The notes below the pieces were generated by a model. It was not told where the DNA came from and did not search any database. It saw nothing but the letters and a program-made list of their open reading frames with translations. Below are positions 8,612-16,290 of a stretch of 64,000 nt of DNA, piece by piece (within the stretch, counting starts at the first letter, position 1; each line of letters begins with the position of its first letter). Source of the DNA: RGDT01 sp964630925 (GTDB taxonomy: Bacteria; Planctomycetota; Planctomycetia; Gemmatales; Gemmataceae); the NCBI GenBank assembly GCA_964630925.1, contig CAZVZK010000025.1, forward strand, positions 19,934 through 83,933, read 5' to 3'. Made by a program: the position numbers and the translations under genes.

Positions 8612-9007
8612 ATGGCACTCATCCCGCCGGTCGTCCGTCATGTTATCCTGTGCGACGACGTCCAGCAGACGCCAACGGGTAAGCACAACGTGATGGGCTT
8701 CTGCACGTCCATCCGCTCCGAGGCCGAGCCGCCGTACCCGCACCGGCATCCGCTGCTCTGCGTCTACGTCCTGATGACGAACGGCAGAGGCACCGGGTCG
8801 TCCCGGTTCGTGATCCGGGACGCGACGAGCGAGGAGGAGATCGCCAGGACGCCGTCCCGCCCACTCAACTTCCCGCGCGACCCCTTGCAGATCCACGGCG
8901 TGGCGCATCGGATCCTGGATTGCCCCTTCCCCGAACCGGGGTTGTACTATGTGGAATTCGAGGTCGATGGCGTCGTGATCGCATCCGAGCCCTTGTTACT
9001 CAGGTGA
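8612..9007 (+). CDS. Unknown 131-residue protein between phhA and hppD
   Basis: A small soluble protein with no signal peptide. Its shape (VVRHVILCDDVQQTPTGKHNVMGF, then alternating beta-strand-like segments ending GLYYVEFEVDGVVIASEPLLLR) recalls the DUF6941 type of conserved unknown proteins, which I suggest only tentatively. It lies 15 bp after the phenylalanine hydroxylase gene and 4 bp before the dioxygenase gene, so it is almost surely co-transcribed with them. A GGAGGGTGGAGG tract precedes the ATG. Nothing suggests catalysis; a beta-sandwich binding or regulatory role is an inference. Confidence 0.8.
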   Translation: MALIPPVVRHVILCDDVQQTPTGKHNVMGFCTSIRSEAEPPYPHRHPLLCVYVLMTNGRGTGSSRFVIRDATSEEEIARTPSRPLNFPRDPLQIHGVAHRILDCPFPEPGLYYVEFEVDGVVIASEPLLLR

Positions 9008-9011
9008 CGCA

Positions 9012-10244
9012 ATGCGCGAAGAAGGGGACTTCATTTACATCGGCCCCGGCGAGGCGATTTGCCCGCAGGAAGGGAAGACCATCGTCATGGAGGATGTGGC
9101 CATCACCGATCCCGAAGAGCTGAAACGCGGGAAGGCCGAGCGGCGCGACCCTCTCGGCCTGCGCAAGATCGACCACGTCCGATTCTTCGTCGGCAACGCC
9201 CGGCAGTCGGCGTACTTCTACCGCAACGCCTTCGGCTTCGACGTGATCGCCTACGCCGGCCTGGAGACGCGGCACAAGCACGAGGCCGGCTACGTCCTCC
9301 GCCAGGGGCAGATCACGTTCGTCCTCAACTCGCCGCTCGGCTGGAACCACCCCGAGGCGTACCGCCTCATGCAGCACGGCGACGGCGTCATGGACATCGC
9401 CATCGACGTGGACAACGTCAAGAAGGCGTACAACACCGCCGTCGAGCGTGGCGCCGTCGGCGTCGTCGGGCCCACCACGCTCACCGACGACCACGGCGCC
9501 TACCACTTCGCCACCATCCGCGCCTACGGCGACACGACGCACACGTTCGTGAACCGCGACGGGTACAACGGCATCTTCGCCCCCGGCTACCAGCCCATCG
9601 CCCCGGAGCGCTACAGCCCGCAGACGTTCAAGCCGTGTGGCCTGTCGGCCATCGACCACATCGTCGGCAACGTCGAGCTGGGCAAGATGGACGAGTGGGT
9701 CACTTTCTACAAGAAGGTCATGGGCTTCGAGCAGCTCGTCAGCTTCGACGACAAGGACATCAGCACCGAGTACTCCGCCCTGATGTCCAAGGTGGTGCAG
9801 AACGGCACCGGACGCATCAAGTTCCCCATCAACGAGCCGGCGACGGCCAAGCGGCGCTCGCAGATCGAGGAGTACCTGCAGTTCTACAACGGCCCCGGCG
9901 TGCAGCACATCGCCATGATCACCGGCGACATCATCGCCTCCGTCAAGGCGATGCGCGACAACGACGTCTCCTTCCTGCGCGTGCCGCAGGCCTACTACGA
10001 CGCCCTCCCCGCACGCGTCGGCCCGATCAAGGAGGACCTGGCCGCCCTCGCCGAGCTGGGCATCCTCGTCGACAAGGACGACGAGGGGTACATGCTGCAG
10101 ATCTTCACCAAGCCGGTGGCGGACCGCCCGACGCTGTTCTTCGAGATCATCCAGCGGCACGGCTCGCGCAGCTTCGGCAAGGGCAACTTCAAGGCGCTGT
10201 TCGAGGCCATCGAACGCGAGCAGGAGACGCGGGGGACGCTGTGA
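9012..10244 (+). CDS. hppD: 4-hydroxyphenylpyruvate dioxygenase
   Basis: Two vicinal-oxygen-chelate domains make up the protein of 410 residues. The first begins near 52 (IDHVRFFVGNARQSAYFY). The catalytic second domain begins with IDHIVGNV (first His ligand, near residue 215), then GVQHIAMIT (second His) and PTLFFEIIQRHGS (Glu). The enzyme oxidises 4-hydroxyphenylpyruvate to homogentisate with Fe(II) and O2. About 48 residues precede the first domain, longer than usual; an alternative ATG at 9087 would shorten this to 23. The AGGTGA overlapping the previous stop favours 9012. No aminotransferase or homogentisate dioxygenase is in the window. Confidence 0.95.
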   Translation: MREEGDFIYIGPGEAICPQEGKTIVMEDVAITDPEELKRGKAERRDPLGLRKIDHVRFFVGNARQSAYFYRNAFGFDVIAYAGLETRHKHEAGYVLRQGQITFVLNSPLGWNHPEAYRLMQHGDGVMDIAIDVDNVKKAYNTAVERGAVGVVGPTTLTDDHGAYHFATIRAYGDTTHTFVNRDGYNGIFAPGYQPIAPERYSPQTFKPCGLSAIDHIVGNVELGKMDEWVTFYKKVMGFEQLVSFDDKDISTEYSALMSKVVQNGTGRIKFPINEPATAKRRSQIEEYLQFYNGPGVQHIAMITGDIIASVKAMRDNDVSFLRVPQAYYDALPARVGPIKEDLAALAELGILVDKDDEGYMLQIFTKPVADRPTLFFEIIQRHGSRSFGKGNFKALFEAIEREQETRGTL

Positions 10245-10245
10245 C

Positions 10246-10488
10246 ATGAACGGCCGCGGCGAGGGCGAGCCGGAATACGCCGGTCACGTCGAGGGCGTGC
10301 GCCGGCTCGACCCCACGTTGGCCGACGAGGTGGCTTTGTTCACAGGGATCACCGGCGTCCTGGCGTGGATGAAGTCCACGGGCCGCGCGGGCGCGCCTGT
10401 GGACATCGTCGGGCAGGACGAGTTCCATTACGACTTCCTGATCGAGCTGGAGCGGGGCGGACGCTGGATCGCGTTCGGGGTCACCTGA
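10246..10488 (+). CDS. Small unknown protein, possibly the 5' half of an interrupted gene
   Basis: A protein of 80 residues starting at the ATG one base after the hppD stop and ending LELERGGRWIAFGVT at a TGA (10486-10488). The same frame continues without a gap for another 55 codons (10489-10656) with similar composition and a plausible continuation (GELTAVAVW). The pair therefore looks like a single 130-140 residue protein split by a TGA, either by nonsense mutation or by termination with a GTG restart. No family was recognised. Confidence 0.6.
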   Translation: MNGRGEGEPEYAGHVEGVRRLDPTLADEVALFTGITGVLAWMKSTGRAGAPVDIVGQDEFHYDFLIELERGGRWIAFGVT

Positions 10489-10656
10489 GTGGGCGAGCTG
10501 ACGGCGGTCGCCGTCTGGCCCGCGAAGCCCTCGCCGGACGAGCTGCTCCGCCACCGCGAAGGGTACGGCTGGCGTCCCACGTACACGCCGCTCCAGACGG
10601 GGCCGGCGATCCTCGGCCACGCCGCGTGTCGGGTCGGTGAGCCCGCCTGCAAGTGA
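10489..10656 (+). CDS. Possible downstream half of the small gene at 10246 (GTG start)
   Basis: The 55-codon frame begins with GTG directly after the TGA of the previous gene, in the same reading frame. It reads GELTAVAVWPAKPSPDELL and ends GEPACK. A bacterial restart at the GTG is possible because a terminating ribosome would be in place. Equally, the TGA may have inactivated a single gene. Function unknown. Confidence 0.4.
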   Translation: MGELTAVAVWPAKPSPDELLRHREGYGWRPTYTPLQTGPAILGHAACRVGEPACK

Positions 10657-10689
10657 CGCTGTCCTTCGTAGTGCCCACGGAGTACACGC

Positions 10690-11802
10690 ATGGACACGCC
10701 CGGAGCGGAGCCGACGCTGACCGTGGCCGTCCTCGGCGACGGCGAGGCACCTGTGCAGCAACTGGTACGCCACCTCGCCGGGCGCGTCCGGGCGGCGTGG
10801 GGGCACTCCGCCGCCTCCTTCGTTCACCCGTGGCTGGAGTCGCCCGCCTCGTGGCGGCCTTACCTCCCGTGCTGGGCCATGCTGCGGGTGCCGGCCCGGT
10901 TACTCGCCATGCCGGCCCTGACCGCCCACCCCGCCAACATCCGCGAGACCGCCTGGCACCTCGGCCAGGCCGACGCCGCCCTCCTGGTCGTGAACGCCGA
11001 GGCGCCGCCGGCCTTCCTCCGTGAGCTGTTGCTGCTGGCGGCCCACTCCGGGCAGGGTCGGGCCGTCGTCTTCCTCGACACGTCCAGGGCGGTGGACGAC
11101 AGGGCGGACCCGGCCGAGCGCGAGATCCGGCTCGCGATGATGCTCGCGGGCCTGCCGGGTGACGACGTGACGGTGATCCGCGGAGCAGTCCGCGACGAGG
11201 CCGCCCTCGACGCGACGCTGCGGGCCATCGAGTCCGACCTGCCGACGCCGGCGTGGGATGCTACGTCCCCGCTGCGGCTCATCATCCGCTCGGCGGGGGC
11301 GGACGGCAGCCGGGGCCGGATCACTTCAGGGCGGATCACCAGGGGGCAGGCGGTCCGGGTGTTCAACGGGGGGTGGATTAGGAACCTCCGCGTCAAGGAG
11401 ATCCGCCGGTTCGGCCAGACGCTCGACGAGGCCGTGGCCGGGCAGAACGTCGCGGTGAGGCTGTCGGCGTCCGACGGCAGGCCGGTGGGTGCCGGGGCCG
11501 TCCTCGTGCCGGTGGGCACGGGGAAGGTGGCGTCCTCGTTCGAGGGGAGGGTGACGCTCTTCCGGGCGGAGGACGGCGGGCGGCGCAAGTTCGTGATGTC
11601 CGGATTCAAGCCGGCAGTGTGGCTGCCGGCGACGCAGCGGAAGGCGGCCATCGAGGTGCTGGGCCGGCCGCACGGCAGGCCGGGCGAGACGTTCCCGGCG
11701 CGGGTGACGTTCGGGGGCGGGCGGGCCGAGGTGGTGGAGTCGGGCGAGGCGTTCGTCCTCCGCCACGATAAACGTATCATCGGGCATGGTGTCGTCGATT
11801 GA
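10690..11802 (+). CDS. EF-Tu-like protein lacking GTPase motifs, tandem copy 1
   Basis: A protein of 370 residues (EF-Tu is about 394) that aligns over its whole length with EF-Tu. Domain 1 (1-188) keeps the fold landmarks VVFL, AVDD and LPGDDVTVIRG (EF-Tu FPGDDTPIIRG) but lacks the P-loop. GHVDHGKT is replaced by GDGEAPVQ (16-23), the DCPGH switch II motif by ALTAH, and NKCD by DTSR (130-133). Domain 2 (about 194-275) keeps SRGRITSGRITRGQ and LDEAVAGQNVAV. Domain 3 (279-370) keeps FRAEDGGRRKFVMSGFKP and IIGHGVVD. GTP binding is therefore unlikely, while tRNA- or partner-binding surfaces may persist. GGAG lies seven bases before the ATG. It is followed by a paralogue. Confidence 0.85.
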   Translation: MDTPGAEPTLTVAVLGDGEAPVQQLVRHLAGRVRAAWGHSAASFVHPWLESPASWRPYLPCWAMLRVPARLLAMPALTAHPANIRETAWHLGQADAALLVVNAEAPPAFLRELLLLAAHSGQGRAVVFLDTSRAVDDRADPAEREIRLAMMLAGLPGDDVTVIRGAVRDEAALDATLRAIESDLPTPAWDATSPLRLIIRSAGADGSRGRITSGRITRGQAVRVFNGGWIRNLRVKEIRRFGQTLDEAVAGQNVAVRLSASDGRPVGAGAVLVPVGTGKVASSFEGRVTLFRAEDGGRRKFVMSGFKPAVWLPATQRKAAIEVLGRPHGRPGETFPARVTFGGGRAEVVESGEAFVLRHDKRIIGHGVVD

Positions 11803-11827
11803 CGGCTCCGGCGGCGGAGGCCCACTC

Positions 11828-12979
11828 ATGGACACGCCGGGTACGGAGCCGATCCTCACCGTCGCCGTGGCCGGCGACACGGACGCCCCCGTGCATGGCC
11901 TCGCCCGCGCCATCGCCCGCCGCGTGAAGGAGCGCCACGGCGCGGGGGCGGTGCCGTACCTGCACCCGCAACTGGAGGGCACCTCGGACCACCTACCATA
12001 CAGCCCGTGGTGGGCGCTGCTGCGCCAGCCGACACACCTCGTCGGCCTCGCGGCGATGGCCGGCAACGGCTACAACCTGCACGACATCGCCTGGGGCCTG
12101 CACCAGACCGACGCCGTCCTCCTCGCCGTCGCCGCCTCGCGCGAGCGGGCGGAGATGCGCGCCAGACTGGGCCTGCACCACAAGCTGATGTCGGTGCGTG
12201 ACCTGATGCTCCTCGCGGCCCACCGGGGCCTGGACGGCGTCATCGTCTTCCTCGACACCTCGGGCTGCACGGCCGAGCGCGGCGACGAGGCCGAACGCGA
12301 ATTACGCCTGACGTTGATGCTCGCCGGCCTGCCCGGCGACGACCTGACCGTCATCCGCGGCACGGTGGACGATCCACGCTCCATCGACCAGACGCTGGAC
12401 GCCATCGCACGCGATTTCCGCATGCCAGCGTGGGACGCCGAGGGGCCGCTGCGGATGGTGGTGCGTGCCGCCGGCCCTGACGGGGGACGCGGGCGGATCA
12501 CGTCGGGCCGGCTGGTACGCGGGCAGAAGGTGACGCGCACGCAAGACGGCATGCGGCGGGAGGTCCGCGTTCTGGACATCCGGCGGTTCGGGCACCCGCT
12601 CGACGAGGCCGCCGCCGGGCAGAATGTGGCCGTCGCGCTGGAGGAGGTGGAAAACGAAGCGTTGGACAGGGGGGCGGTGATCGCCGACATGGAGGGGGTG
12701 AAGCTCGCCACGTCGTTCCGCGCCCGCGTAACTTTCTTCCGCACCGAGGACGGCGGGCGCAGCCGCTACGTCATGTCCGGCTTCGTGCCGAGCTTCCTGC
12801 TGCCGTCGGTGCAACGGAAGGCCCGCATCGAGCTGCTGGACCGCGAACGTGCCTTCCCCGGCGAGACGTTCCCCGTCCGTGCCACGTTCCCCGACGGGCG
12901 GGCGGAATACGTCAGCCCCGGCGACCTGTTCGTCCTCCGCCGCGACGGGCGCATCATCGGCAACGGCGTCGTCGAATGA
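11828..12979 (+). CDS. EF-Tu-like protein lacking GTPase motifs, tandem copy 2
   Basis: A protein of 383 residues from the ATG at 11828, chosen because its MDTPGTEPILTVAVAGD matches copy 1 and GGAGG precedes it; the upstream ATG at 11786 would overlap copy 1. The P-loop is replaced by GDTDAPVH and NKCD by DTSG, and switch II is lost. LPGDDLTVIRG, RGRITSGRLVRGQ, LDEAAAGQNVAVAL, FRTEDGGRSRYVMSGFVP and IIGNGVVE keep the EF-Tu domain 1-end, domain 2 and domain 3 landmarks. It differs throughout from copy 1, so the duplication is old and both are maintained. Co-transcription with copy 1 is likely (25 bp gap). Confidence 0.85.
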   Translation: MDTPGTEPILTVAVAGDTDAPVHGLARAIARRVKERHGAGAVPYLHPQLEGTSDHLPYSPWWALLRQPTHLVGLAAMAGNGYNLHDIAWGLHQTDAVLLAVAASRERAEMRARLGLHHKLMSVRDLMLLAAHRGLDGVIVFLDTSGCTAERGDEAERELRLTLMLAGLPGDDLTVIRGTVDDPRSIDQTLDAIARDFRMPAWDAEGPLRMVVRAAGPDGGRGRITSGRLVRGQKVTRTQDGMRREVRVLDIRRFGHPLDEAAAGQNVAVALEEVENEALDRGAVIADMEGVKLATSFRARVTFFRTEDGGRSRYVMSGFVPSFLLPSVQRKARIELLDRERAFPGETFPVRATFPDGRAEYVSPGDLFVLRRDGRIIGNGVVE

Positions 12980-13010
12980 CGCGGTGAGCCGAAATGAAGA
13001 AATGAAAATG

Positions 13011-13037
13011 CCTCCGGGCCCTTGGTGGGCCCGGAGG
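13011..13037 (-). terminator. Strong hairpin terminator between convergent genes
   Basis: A perfect 11-bp stem (CCTCCGGGCCC / GGGCCCGGAGG) with loop TTGGT. On the minus strand it is followed by a T-rich stretch (complement of 12990-13010), as expected for a factor-independent terminator of the gene ending at 13058. It could also stop the EF-Tu-like operon from the other side. Confidence 0.8.
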
Positions 13038-13057
13038 CGGAGGCCTCGACGGCTGCG

Positions 13058-13483
13058 TCAGTCGGCGACCTTGACGCGGGTGTTGTTGCCCTGGTTGGAC
13101 TCGCGGACGCGGTTGCCGAAGTCCACGACGGCGACGATGCGGGTGCCGTCACGGTTGGATCTCACGCCGGGGGTCTCGATCTTGATGCGGCGGTCGGCGC
13201 CGGCCCTCAGGGCGGGCACCTGGGCCGTGAAGATCCTGGGCGGCTTGCCCGGCGCGGTCACCGTCACCCGCAGCACGCACGGGCCGGCGTCGCCCCGGCC
13301 GTCGTTGCTCACCCTCACCTTGACGCTGTCGCGGCCGTCGTCGATGTCCTTGATGGTCAGGTCGGGCAACTTGACGCGGTCGGGCGGGACGGGGCGGCCG
13401 GGGCGGCCGGGGCGGCCAGGGTTGTCCTGGGCGTGGGCGGTGAATGCGAAGACGCACAGGGCGATCATGGTCGAGCGGAACAT
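13058..13483 (-). CDS. Exported CARDB-like beta-sandwich protein
   Basis: A protein of 141 residues with a signal peptide (MFRSTMIALCVFAFTAHA), a short Pro/Gly/Arg spacer (GRPGRPGRP) and one domain of about 100 residues. That domain has the CARDB pattern: LPDLTIKDIDD, VKVRVSNDGRGDAGPCVLRV and VDFGNRVRESNQGNNT. CARDB domains are extracellular adhesion-type folds. It is probably a secreted or surface-bound accessory protein. It stands alone on this strand with a strong terminator behind it. Confidence 0.8.
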   Translation of the reverse strand: MFRSTMIALCVFAFTAHAQDNPGRPGRPGRPVPPDRVKLPDLTIKDIDDGRDSVKVRVSNDGRGDAGPCVLRVTVTAPGKPPRIFTAQVPALRAGADRRIKIETPGVRSNRDGTRIVAVVDFGNRVRESNQGNNTRVKVAD

Positions 13484-13588
13484 GGCTATCGTAACCTCGT
13501 CGGGCTGATCTCGGTTCTCACGCCATCTCGTTCTGGCGTGGGCCGGGGCCGTGACAAGGTCCGGGCGATTCTCTCGACAAGGCGCGGC

Positions 13589-14605
13589 TCACTCCAGCCC
13601 CAGCGTCTCCGCGAAGCCGTACATGCGGTTGAAGTTCTGTACCGCCACGCCCGACGCCCCGCGGATGAGGTTGTCCTCCGCCGCCAGGACGACAATCCGC
13701 CCACGCACCACGCGCACGGCCACGTCCAGGTAGTTCGTCCCCGACGTGTGCTTCGTCGCCGGCAGATGAGTGACGACGCGGACGAACGGCGCCTTGGCGT
13801 AATACTCCCGGTACAGGTCGAGCAACTGCCCCTCGGTGATTGGGCGGCGCGGCGTGGCGTAGACCGTGCTGAAAATACCGCGGTCCATCGGCACGAGGTG
13901 CGGCGTGAAGATCACCTCGACGGCCTCGCCCGCGATGTCACTCAGCGCCTGCTCGATCTCCGGCGTGTGCCGGTGCGTGCCGACGCCGTAGGCCGACAGG
14001 CTCTCGTTGCACTCGGGGAAGTGCGTGTTCAGCTTCGGCGTCCGCCCCGCGCCGCTCACGCCCGACTTCGCATCGACGATGATCGTCCGCGTTTCGATGA
14101 GCTGGCCCGCCGCCAGCGGGGCGAGGCCGAGGATGGCCGTCTGCGGGTAGCATCCGGGGTTGGCGACGAGCTGGGCGGAGGGGATGTCGTCGCCGTACAC
14201 CTCGGGCAAGCCGTACACCGCCTGGGCGAGGTTGGCGAGGTCCTCGTGGCTCTCGCCGTACCACTGGGCGTAGACGTTCGGGTCGCGCAATCGGTAGTCG
14301 GCGCTGAGGTCGACGACGCGCACGCCGCGGTCGAGCAGGCGCGGCAGGGTGGACATCGACGCGCCGTGGGGCAGGCAGCCGAAGACGCACTGCACGCCGC
14401 GCGCGATCAGGCGGTCGGCGTCGAACGGCTCCAGGCGGAGGGCCGTGCGGCCGACGAGGGAGGGGTGCGACTCGTCGAGGCGGCCCGTCTCCTGGCGTGA
14501 CGTGACGGCGACGACCTCCGCGTGCGGGTGGCGCAGGAGGATACGCATCAGCTCCAGCGCCGTGTAGCCGGTGCCGCCCAGGATGGCGATCTTGACCTTG
14601 TGCAT
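13589..14605 (-). CDS. argC: N-acetyl-gamma-glutamyl-phosphate reductase
   Basis: A protein of 338 residues from the ATG at 14605, which places the Rossmann motif GGTGYTALELMRIL at the N-terminus; longer frames add only a low-quality leader. The active-site Cys is in ANPGCYPQTA. VSGAGRTPKL and THRHTPEIEQ match the dehydratase-like C-terminal domain. It reduces N-acetylglutamyl phosphate to the semialdehyde in arginine synthesis. No other arg gene is in the window. The gene is divergent from the amidase at 14767, and the 160-bp gap holds two imperfect copies of a CTCGGGGCGCT motif (14636 and 14681 regions). Confidence 0.95.
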   Translation of the reverse strand: MHKVKIAILGGTGYTALELMRILLRHPHAEVVAVTSRQETGRLDESHPSLVGRTALRLEPFDADRLIARGVQCVFGCLPHGASMSTLPRLLDRGVRVVDLSADYRLRDPNVYAQWYGESHEDLANLAQAVYGLPEVYGDDIPSAQLVANPGCYPQTAILGLAPLAAGQLIETRTIIVDAKSGVSGAGRTPKLNTHFPECNESLSAYGVGTHRHTPEIEQALSDIAGEAVEVIFTPHLVPMDRGIFSTVYATPRRPITEGQLLDLYREYYAKAPFVRVVTHLPATKHTSGTNYLDVAVRVVRGRIVVLAAEDNLIRGASGVAVQNFNRMYGFAETLGLE

Positions 14606-14766
14606 CTCGAAATCCGCTGTCGCTTTACTCGGGGCGCTGACGCGCCAGAAAGCGAGAGCCGCTGACGCTCCACTCGGGGCGCTCAAGCAACCCCGCTCGC
14701 CAGATCCGCTCACGCTCCACACAATGTACTCTCACCGCCCCCCACGGACCAAGAGTCGCACCCACG

Positions 14767-16080
14767 ATGACGCCGACCATCCTCCAGGCCGCCGCCGCCC
14801 TCCGCGAGAAACGCCTCAGCGCCGCCCAGCTCCTGCACCAGTGCCTCGAACGCATCGACAGGCACGAGCCCGCCGTCCGCGCCTGGGTGTTCGTCGCGCG
14901 CGACGAGGCGATGGAGGAGGCGAAGGAGCGTGACGCCGAATTGGCCCGCGGCCTGGACCGCGGGCCGCTGCACGGCATCCCCGTCGGCGTCAAGGACATC
15001 ATCGACGTGTTCGACTGGCCGACCGCCTGCGGGTCGGCCCGCTGGAAGGAGGCCCACGCCCGCCACGACTCCCCCGTCGTCCAGCGCCTGCGCGACGCCG
15101 GGGCCGTCCTCGTCGGCAAGACCGTCACCACGCAGTACGCCAGCTACGACCCGCCGCCGACCCGCAACCCGTGGAACGCCTCACGCACCCCCGGCGGCTC
15201 GTCCTCCGGTAGCGCCGCCGCCGTGGCCTCCGGCATGTGCCTAGCCGCCCTCGCCACCCAGACCGGCGGCAGCATCACGCGGCCGGCGTCGTACTGCGGC
15301 GTCGCGTCGGTCAAGCCGTCGTACCTCCGCGCCAGCACGCAGGGCGTGTTGCCGCTGGCTCACTCGATGGACCACGTCGGCGCGATGGCCCGCACGGTGG
15401 CCGACGTGGCCGTCGTCATGCAGGCCATCAGCGACCCGCCCGTGGACGACTGGCTGGCCGCCCTCTCGGGCGAATTGGAGGCCCCCGTCCTCGGCAGGCC
15501 GCGTGGCTTCTTCGAGCAGCACGCCGACGCCGCCGTCCTGGCGATGATGGACCGCGTATGCGACAGGCTGGCCGAGGCCGGCGTCCGCATCGAGGACGTG
15601 GCGTTGCCGGCGGCGTTCGCCGACGTGGTGGCGCAGCACCGCCGCGTGATGGCCGTCGAGGCGGCGCAGTACCACGAGCGCCGCTTCCGCCGCCACCCGT
15701 CGGACTACGGCCCCAACTTCTCGACGTTGTTGCGCGAGGGGCTGGAGTGCAGCGGCCCCGACTTCGCGCGGGCGAAGGAGCATCAGGCCCGGCTGACGGA
15801 GGCGATGCACGACGTTCTGGAGAGCGTGGACGCCCTCATCTGCCCGGCGACGACGTGCCCCGCCCCCGACGCCGCCACGACAGGCGACCCGGCGTTCAGC
15901 TCGCCGTGGAGCTACACCGGCCTGCCGGTGGTGAGCTTCCCCGTGGAGCTGGCCGGCGGGCTGCCGCTGGCGGTCCAGCTCGCCGGCGGGCCGTTCGAGG
16001 AGCGCACGGTGTTCGTGGCGGCGGCTTGGTGCGAGGACGCCCTGGCCGTCGAGCTCGGCGAGCCGGGCGGGCTCACGTGA
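14767..16080 (+). CDS. Amidase of the amidase-signature family
   Basis: A protein of 437 residues with the complete Ser-cisSer-Lys triad of amidase-signature enzymes: Lys in GIPVGVKDIIDV (near 80), the cis-Ser in the Gly/Ser-rich TPGGSSSGSAAAVASG (near 145) and the nucleophile Ser in TQTGGSITRPASYCGV. GatA-like genes sit with gatB or gatC, which are absent here, so a stand-alone amide hydrolase is more likely. There is no signal peptide. The substrate cannot be told. Confidence 0.92.
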   Translation: MTPTILQAAAALREKRLSAAQLLHQCLERIDRHEPAVRAWVFVARDEAMEEAKERDAELARGLDRGPLHGIPVGVKDIIDVFDWPTACGSARWKEAHARHDSPVVQRLRDAGAVLVGKTVTTQYASYDPPPTRNPWNASRTPGGSSSGSAAAVASGMCLAALATQTGGSITRPASYCGVASVKPSYLRASTQGVLPLAHSMDHVGAMARTVADVAVVMQAISDPPVDDWLAALSGELEAPVLGRPRGFFEQHADAAVLAMMDRVCDRLAEAGVRIEDVALPAAFADVVAQHRRVMAVEAAQYHERRFRRHPSDYGPNFSTLLREGLECSGPDFARAKEHQARLTEAMHDVLESVDALICPATTCPAPDAATTGDPAFSSPWSYTGLPVVSFPVELAGGLPLAVQLAGGPFEERTVFVAAAWCEDALAVELGEPGGLT

Positions 16081-16290
16081 GGCCGGGCCTTCTTGGCCTT
16101 GAGACGCCACAGGTGGACGGGGCCCTCGCGCTTCGACCGGGCGATTAGGCCGCCACCACCACAGGCACCCCGAGGTCAGGAAGTGGCTCGCCCAAGGGTA
16201 TCTTGTGGCGAAGGAGGTGAAGGACGAGGCGGAATGACCGCCGGCGTGTGATACACTTCCGGGTGTAGCCCCGCCGAGGACGTTCCGCCG

